Source of the DNA: Plasmopara viticola
Lineage: Eukaryota > Oomycota > Peronosporomycetes > Peronosporales > Peronosporaceae
DNA length: 64,000 bases
Assembly: GCA_001695595.3 (NCBI GenBank)
Contig: MBPM02000047.1
Location: 434,001 to 498,000 of the forward strand
Direction of reading: 5' to 3'
Under the pieces are notes generated by a model that saw nothing but the letters and a program-made list of their open reading frames with translations, did not search any database and was not told where the DNA came from. Positions within the stretch are counted from its first letter, which is position 1, and every line of letters begins with the position of its first letter. Positions 58,798-64,000 of this stretch are shown one piece after another. Made by a program: the position numbers and the translations under genes.

Positions 58798-60626
58798 ATG
58801 AATGACGCTGGTGTCAGCGATGCAGAGCTTGCAGCGTGTGTTGCAACCCTACAAAAGCTGCATAAAGAGGAACATTACCAGCAATATCAGCAGCTACCAC
58901 GCTTTAAGCCGCTACGGACGGCGCTAATCCCGCTGATTATTGACCTGCGCGCCAAGTTTTTTCATGGGAACTCAACAGGTAGCGACGATCTTCGTCAAAA
59001 GCGCAAGAGAGCAACAAAGGTAGAGCGCGCAAGGCAAAAGGCGCTTGATCAGCAATATGTAAACAACACAAATCTGCGTGCCGAGCGGATCGCGCGATTG
59101 TCGGCGCTCCAGTCACAGAACCCGCAGCTTGCCAATGTTCCGGACGGAGTCGCGGTGGCTGACGAGCACGAGCTAAAGTATGAAGAGAAGACTGAAAAGC
59201 ACTTAAACTATCACCGGGCTTGCTACACGTGTAAGGTCAAGTTTCGCAAGCTTCATCACTTCTACGACCGACTCTGTCCGACTTGTGCTGAGCTCAATTA
59301 CAAGAAGCGTTTCCAAGTTGCCGATTTACGGGGACATGTCGCGATTGTTACTGGTGCTCGAGTGAAGATTGGTTACGAGATTGCACTGAAGTTGCTGCGA
59401 AGCGAGGCAAAGGTAGTGGCCACAACGCGGTTTCCTAAGGATGCTGCCATTCGGTACGCCAAGGAAAAGGATTTTGAAGTCTGGAAAGATCGGTTGCAAA
59501 TTTACGGCATGGACTTCCGTGATCTAGGCGTGATCGACAAGTTCATGGATCACATCAAATTAACTTACGGGAGCCTTGACATCGTAATAAACAACGCAAC
59601 CCAAACAATTCGACGCCCCGTGCACTACTACAAACACTTGCTTGAGTGCGAGGTGGCACCGGTGATGGAAAGCACGACGAAAGCCAACCAGCTTCTTTGT
59701 GACAATGCCCGACTTCTTAATAGTGCGTCTTCTAGTGAGGACATTGAAAGTAATGACGTCGGTGTCAACGGTACCGCTATCATCACATCTGGCGAGGATG
59801 CCTCGCTTTTCACATCACCTGCATCAGTGCATCTGTCGCAAGTGCCTCTTATTGCTGAAGACCAGTCTTCCTCAGAAACGGAAGCTTTGTTTCCCAAAGG
59901 TCAAGTCGATAACAATCAGCAACAAGTGGATTTGCGCACCTCAAACTCATGGGTACAAAAAATCGACCAGATTGAGACTATGGGTTGGTTTAAGTGTGTC
60001 GCGACTTCGATGCTCGCGTTTTGACCGTTAGTATGTTTGCTGTTTAACTGTATACAGAGCTTGTGGAAGTGTTTGCGATTAACACTATGGCCCCTTTTCT
60101 TCTCAACAAACGTGCCATTCCTCTTCTAGAGGCGGTAAGTGGCAATTTGATGGTCGTGTCACTTGGATTAAAATCTTTGGTTGACTTTCTATGCTCAGAG
60201 TTCGAATGAATGTCGATTTATTATCAATGTCAGCGCAATGGAAGGCAAATTCTATCGTAACAAGACCCCGAATCACCCCCACACAAACATGGCAAAGGCC
60301 GCTGTAAACATGATGACGAGGACGTGTGGCGCAGATCTTGCCCAAAAGGGCATTTTTATGAACAGCGTTGACACGGTAACAATAGTTTTGTCAATTGACT
60401 AAAGTAAATTTGCTAAAAATGTTCTGTGCAGGGCTGGATTAACGACGAGAACCCGCGTGACGTGGCGGTTCGCATTGCTGATACCCACAATTTCCAGACG
60501 CCACTGGATGAAATTGATGCAGCTGCTCGAGTTCTCGACCCCATTTTTTTTCTGCACCAAGAGGGCAACACGGCCAAACCATTTTTTGGTCAGTTTTTGA
60601 AGGATTACGCGGTTTCGGAGTGGTGA
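58798..60626 (+). CDS. SDR-fold protein with zinc-ribbon-like N-terminal insert (four exons)
   Basis: Exons are 58798-59983, 60058-60134, 60199-60375 and 60432-60626, giving 544 residues. The first donor (ATGG-GTTGGT) is inferred from frame. Residues 1-130 are helical and charged. Four cysteines, C142-x2-C145 and C160-x2-C163, form a zinc-ribbon-like unit. A Rossmann domain starts at [20 protein letters not shown] (TGxxxxxG, 185-192), with INNAT at 264-268. A Ser/Asn-rich insert of about 100 residues precedes [13 protein letters not shown]. The catalytic region reads INVSAMEG (S433) and [11 protein letters not shown]454 is kept, but the residue four before it is T450, where SDR enzymes have Tyr. 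It may use another residue (Y440) or have lost redox activity. Substrate unknown. Confidence 0.85.
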
Positions 60627-61774
60627 ATGAAACATTGCAACCTTGCTAATCGATAGGTCATTGCTTCAAGAAAAGTAAAGATTAAAGCGCTTTGTATAGA
60701 AAATAGTATCAACAAGGGAGAAATGATGAGTTCAGACCAGTCATATGATAAAATACGCTATTTGTTCGATCTTTCAAAAATGGTCATTGGAAAGAAATGA
60801 CAGCGCCAGCATGCTTTTTTTAAAAGTGCATTGGAAATCCTATTACAGATATCAGTTTTAGCTCTAATAAGCCATTCATGAATCTTCAGACAATGCCGCT
60901 GGGTGCGTACTACTGAGGAAGGTAATAAGCAAGTGAACTTGTTTCGATCCAGAAAGCTACTTGCGATGAAGTTTGAGTGCATGCTGTGATAGTAAGGCTT
61001 ATACCTGTATGAGAGGCATTATGCGCGACCCACTTTTCCCAACAAATGGCAAGATGGTTGTCGTGTACCAGTGTAATACAACTTTTGCGTTGAATACAGA
61101 CAATGTGCTTGTTGAAGCGCTCTTGCAGCTACTTTAGCTTAATGATGAAATTACAAATTGTCTATTAATTTTATGGGCACTGCATTAAGGAGGGGGGGCT
61201 GTTTAACGAAAAGGGGCGCTGGTAAGCGGCTCCTTAAATTGATTAGTATAAGATTTGTGCTGACATATAACGGCAGTCAATGCCAACGAGTTCTGCTCAC
61301 TAAAAAATTGCTCACCATCACTGCTCTAATTAAACTCATTGTCCCAAAATGGCCGGGACAGTAATGAGTTCCTTCTCATGAATTAGCTTGCGAATCTGTG
61401 CTCAATAACATGCATGGGGTAGGAAGCTTATGTTTGCTGCACCGGTCAAGGACTAGGTGAAGAAGTAGATTGGAACGGCTACTAGAACACCTGCAATAAC
61501 GCGATATTGCACCAGCTTCAAATACTTTTTTTTTTACTTTTTTAGCTAGTAACTTATAATGCTCAAAATTGCACTGTGCAAGGAATGTTGCGCTGGAGCA
61601 TCCAATGCAAAAACTATTTAGGTATATTTAATAATTCGGCATCTATATTCTACACTTGTCTAATTGCTATTCGAATCTAGCCAGTATAAAATTTGCAAAG
61701 CAAAGATAAAATATCACTTTGCGTCTGGTACATTGTCTCCCTCCACAGCCAAGATTAAACGGAGAGCCGCGACG
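60627..61774. other. Intergenic region
   Basis: About 1.1 kb without a recognisable gene between the SDR-like gene and AP-4 sigma. Short frames only. The last 100 bp should include the AP4S1 promoter and leader. Confidence 0.5.
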
Positions 61775-62503
61775 ATGATCAAGTTCGTGCTAATGGTAAA
61801 CAAGCAAGGCCAGACACGGCTGGCGCAATACTACGACTTTCTGTCGATCCAGGAACGTGTGGCCCTTGAGGCCGAAATTATTCGCAAGTGTCTTGGTCGC
61901 AACGAGACGCAGGTTTGTCGTTTCTCTTCTCTTTTCAGGTAATTCCTGATCTGTGTTTTTACATGAAATAAGTGCTCGTTCGTGGAATACCGAGGCTATA
62001 AGGTCATCTATAGGCGATACGCGTCGCTCTTTTTTATCGTTGGCGTCAAGGATGACGACTCGGAGGTACGCGAGTTGAAAGTAATATAGTTCTGGGCTAG
62101 CGATTGTTTAACAGAAACGTTATAGAATGAATTGGGCATTTTGGAATTTATTCACGCGCTCGTTGAGACGATGGACAAGTATTTCGAAAGTGTGGTACGT
62201 TCAGGTTTGAAAGCCAGTGTTAAAGAAATTGGCATAACTGGGCATTTGCTGTTACTGTCGCGTTTGTTGTCAAATATGTGTTGTATTTACGTTGACAGTG
62301 TGAGCTCGACGTAAGTGTTGTATTTTAACAGAGCTAGACCCCCTTTTCGTACTTCCTGGTTCTAACATCGTCGCGTTCAGATCATGTTCAATTTGGAGAA
62401 GGCGCATTTTATATTAGACGAGATGGTTATGAATGGATACATCGTGGAGACAAACAAGATTTCTATCCTCAAGCCTATTCACTTGATGGAGAAGGCTTCG
62501 TAG
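61775..62503 (+). CDS. AP4S1: AP-4 adaptor complex sigma subunit (five exons)
   Basis: Small sigma subunit of the AP-4 vesicle coat at the trans-Golgi network. Exons are 61775-61912, 61973-62065, 62126-62194, 62299-62310 and 62381-62503, giving 144 residues, the usual sigma length. Family blocks are MIKFVLMVNKQGQTRLAQYY, CSFVEYRGYKVIYRRYASLF, NELGILEFIHALVETMDKYF, and across the micro-exon CELD-IMFNLEKAHFILDEMV, then NGYIVETNK. The start MIKF and the VNKQGQTR block favour AP-4 over AP-1, AP-2 or AP-3 sigma. Exon 4 is only 12 nt (TGTGAGCTCGAC) and is needed to restore the conserved ELDIMFN segment; all introns are GT-AG and 60-104 nt. Confidence 0.93.
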
Positions 62504-64000
62504 TGTCCCTGAGACTAAAGTGGCTGGCTCCACAGGGAACGGCCGTAATAAAGCCGAGTGGTCAATAAGAGGCGAGTATAATTGTGGCCTTCTTGTACTT
62601 AAACTGCGACTCTGCGTCTTCAGTATTAAGCATGTCGTTTTTGTATGGTGCACTGTGCTGACCTGAACTCTGTAGCCGGGAAGTGTTCAAGCGATCTGGC
62701 GGGCCGTCCATGGCAATGTCGGACCCAGCACGCTTGCGATATCATAGGATCGTTTGATAACTTCACGTATGCCGCCACTTTCATCTTCTCTGCAGGCAGA
62801 CGACAATTGTTGGGTCAGCTTGCGTCGTTTCGCATGCTCTTAAATATAGAAGAATGATTTCTGTATCGTTAGTTGGCGACCGCGCAAGTAGCATCCTTAA
62901 CACCAGGAAAGCTTCGCCTGTTTTTCATTATCACACGATGATGACGTCTGGAAGGCAAAGCTTGATCAAAATATTCTCCACTTTGATTACCATCCACACT
63001 GCTAACAAGAACACACCATCTGGGATGGGAGTTGTCTGACAAGACGAAGATTTCCGCTTGTCTAGCCAGATTGAGACCGTAGCAAAAAAAACGCTATAAT
63101 TTCTTTTCTCTTTTCACGCCAAGCACACAAAACTTGAGTTCAATAAGCACAGCACACGTCGAGTATAGCGTTGGCGCAGCTACTCCTTGTAGAGCATAAC
63201 TCTTTGGCCGCTCGCATGGATGATGCTATCCCACTCGATTGCTCGAAGTGGAGTTGAATCTTTACTCGCAAATGGAACCACACCTACCAGCTCCATATAC
63301 ATGTTGAGTTCCTGAAAAAGTCTTCTTGCCTTTGCTGTAACATTTACCCAGAAATTGTTAGCATCAATTTCTCGCTTCAACACCCATAGCGTCTAGGGGT
63401 TTCACCCTGACGTAATACTCTTCTTCGAGCTAAAAGTCCCCAACGCACTTTATTACATTGAGCTTCAATTACTTCCTCCTTATACGCGGTGTCGATAATA
63501 AGTTATACACCGTTCGTCTCTGTCAAGTACAGCGTCAATACGCTCAATGAAAACGGGAAGCGATCGCAGTACTATTGATTGTCAAATACGACCTTCTACA
63601 GCGCTTCTGACTCATTGTCACTGGAGAGCGATGATGCCTTGTCCTGTTGCCGTACGATTCAACATATCCAGAAAAGCTTCTACCCGGAACGTTACTATTG
63701 TCAGAGATCGACAAAAGTGATTTTAAAAGTGAAGGTTGGATATTAAACCGCAAACATATTAAAGTGACTGTTAGGTGGGAGGGGTCTCACTGCACTTAGG
63801 CATGCAAAATTGTTTTCGATTTCTGAGGGTTCGTGAACAGCCCCTGGTCATAAAGGGATCGACGTGCTATTTTGATTGCATCCTGAAGACTGATTTGATC
63901 AATCAATTAAACACCGTAATGTACTATGCAAACCTACCGCGAATTACCATTTTTTTAATCGTTTTTCGGTACCACAGAATGTCGATAAGTGTTGTCTGAA
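62504..64000. other. Gene desert with unidentified coding-like pieces
   Basis: No intact gene to the window end. A minus-strand run near 62,690-62,830 (GGIREVIKRSYDIASVLG) and a 67-codon minus-strand frame at 63,180-63,383 look protein-like, but I cannot assign either. They are probably transposon or pseudogene debris. Confidence 0.4.

Noticed and set aside
1..64000. tRNA, rRNA and CRISPR features
   Set aside because: I found no cloverleaf with matching A and B boxes, no rRNA segment, and no spaced direct-repeat array; CRISPR is not expected in a eukaryotic nuclear sequence.

Overview
The window reads as nuclear DNA of an oomycete, probably of the Peronosporales (Phytophthora or downy mildew group). 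The support is a set of eukaryotic housekeeping genes with short GT-AG introns (about 56-104 nt, one of about 227 nt), compact gene islands set in long AT-richer deserts of decayed transposons, and protein architectures such as a WW-ankyrin-coiled coil-ankyrin protein. A flagellar-type CCDC42/CFAP73 coiled-coil gene argues for a lineage that still makes, or recently made, zoospores. The species cannot be fixed from sequence alone.

Layout. 1-2.6 kb: repeat debris. 2.6-5.3 kb: an intact eight-exon dynein light intermediate chain gene bracketed by two same-orientation SINE copies. 5.3-20.5 kb: a gene desert with one 325-codon orphan reading frame (15.5-16.5 kb, minus). 20.5-29.6 kb: the densest island, holding XPG/Rad2 nuclease (plus), a CCDC42-like gene (minus, convergent) and a six-exon WW/ankyrin gene, then a SINE. 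30-37.5 kb: desert. 37.5-39.8 kb: a five-exon cyclic-nucleotide-binding channel whose pore lacks a recognisable selectivity filter. It is followed at once by a broken antisense copy of the 3' half of the dynein gene (39.9-41.2 kb). 41-48 kb: desert with a MULE transposase relic and a possible Gypsy relic. 48-51.3 kb: TFIIIC subunit gene (GTF3C3/Tfc4 type) with a SINE just upstream of its start. 52-52.6 kb: a small coiled-coil orphan. 53.6 kb: fifth SINE. 54-56 kb: desert with an integrase-like relic. 56.3-57.0 kb: ribosomal protein S15 (uS19). 57.2-58.6 kb: two decayed housekeeping genes tail to tail, RPP30 (RNase P) and POLE3 (histone fold). 58.8-60.6 kb: an SDR-fold protein with a zinc-ribbon-like insert. 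61.8-62.5 kb: AP-4 sigma with a 12-nt micro-exon. 62.5-64 kb: desert.

The genes do not form one pathway. Three parts of the same window concern RNA polymerase III biology (TFIIIC, the RNase P relic and a SINE family), but this is probably coincidence. The most notable items are the filterless channel, the SDR with an altered catalytic tetrad, the cluster of decayed housekeeping genes and duplicates, and a young SINE family with clear target-site duplications lying close to genes. All gene models were spliced by hand from reading-frame continuity and splice sites, without alignments or transcripts.
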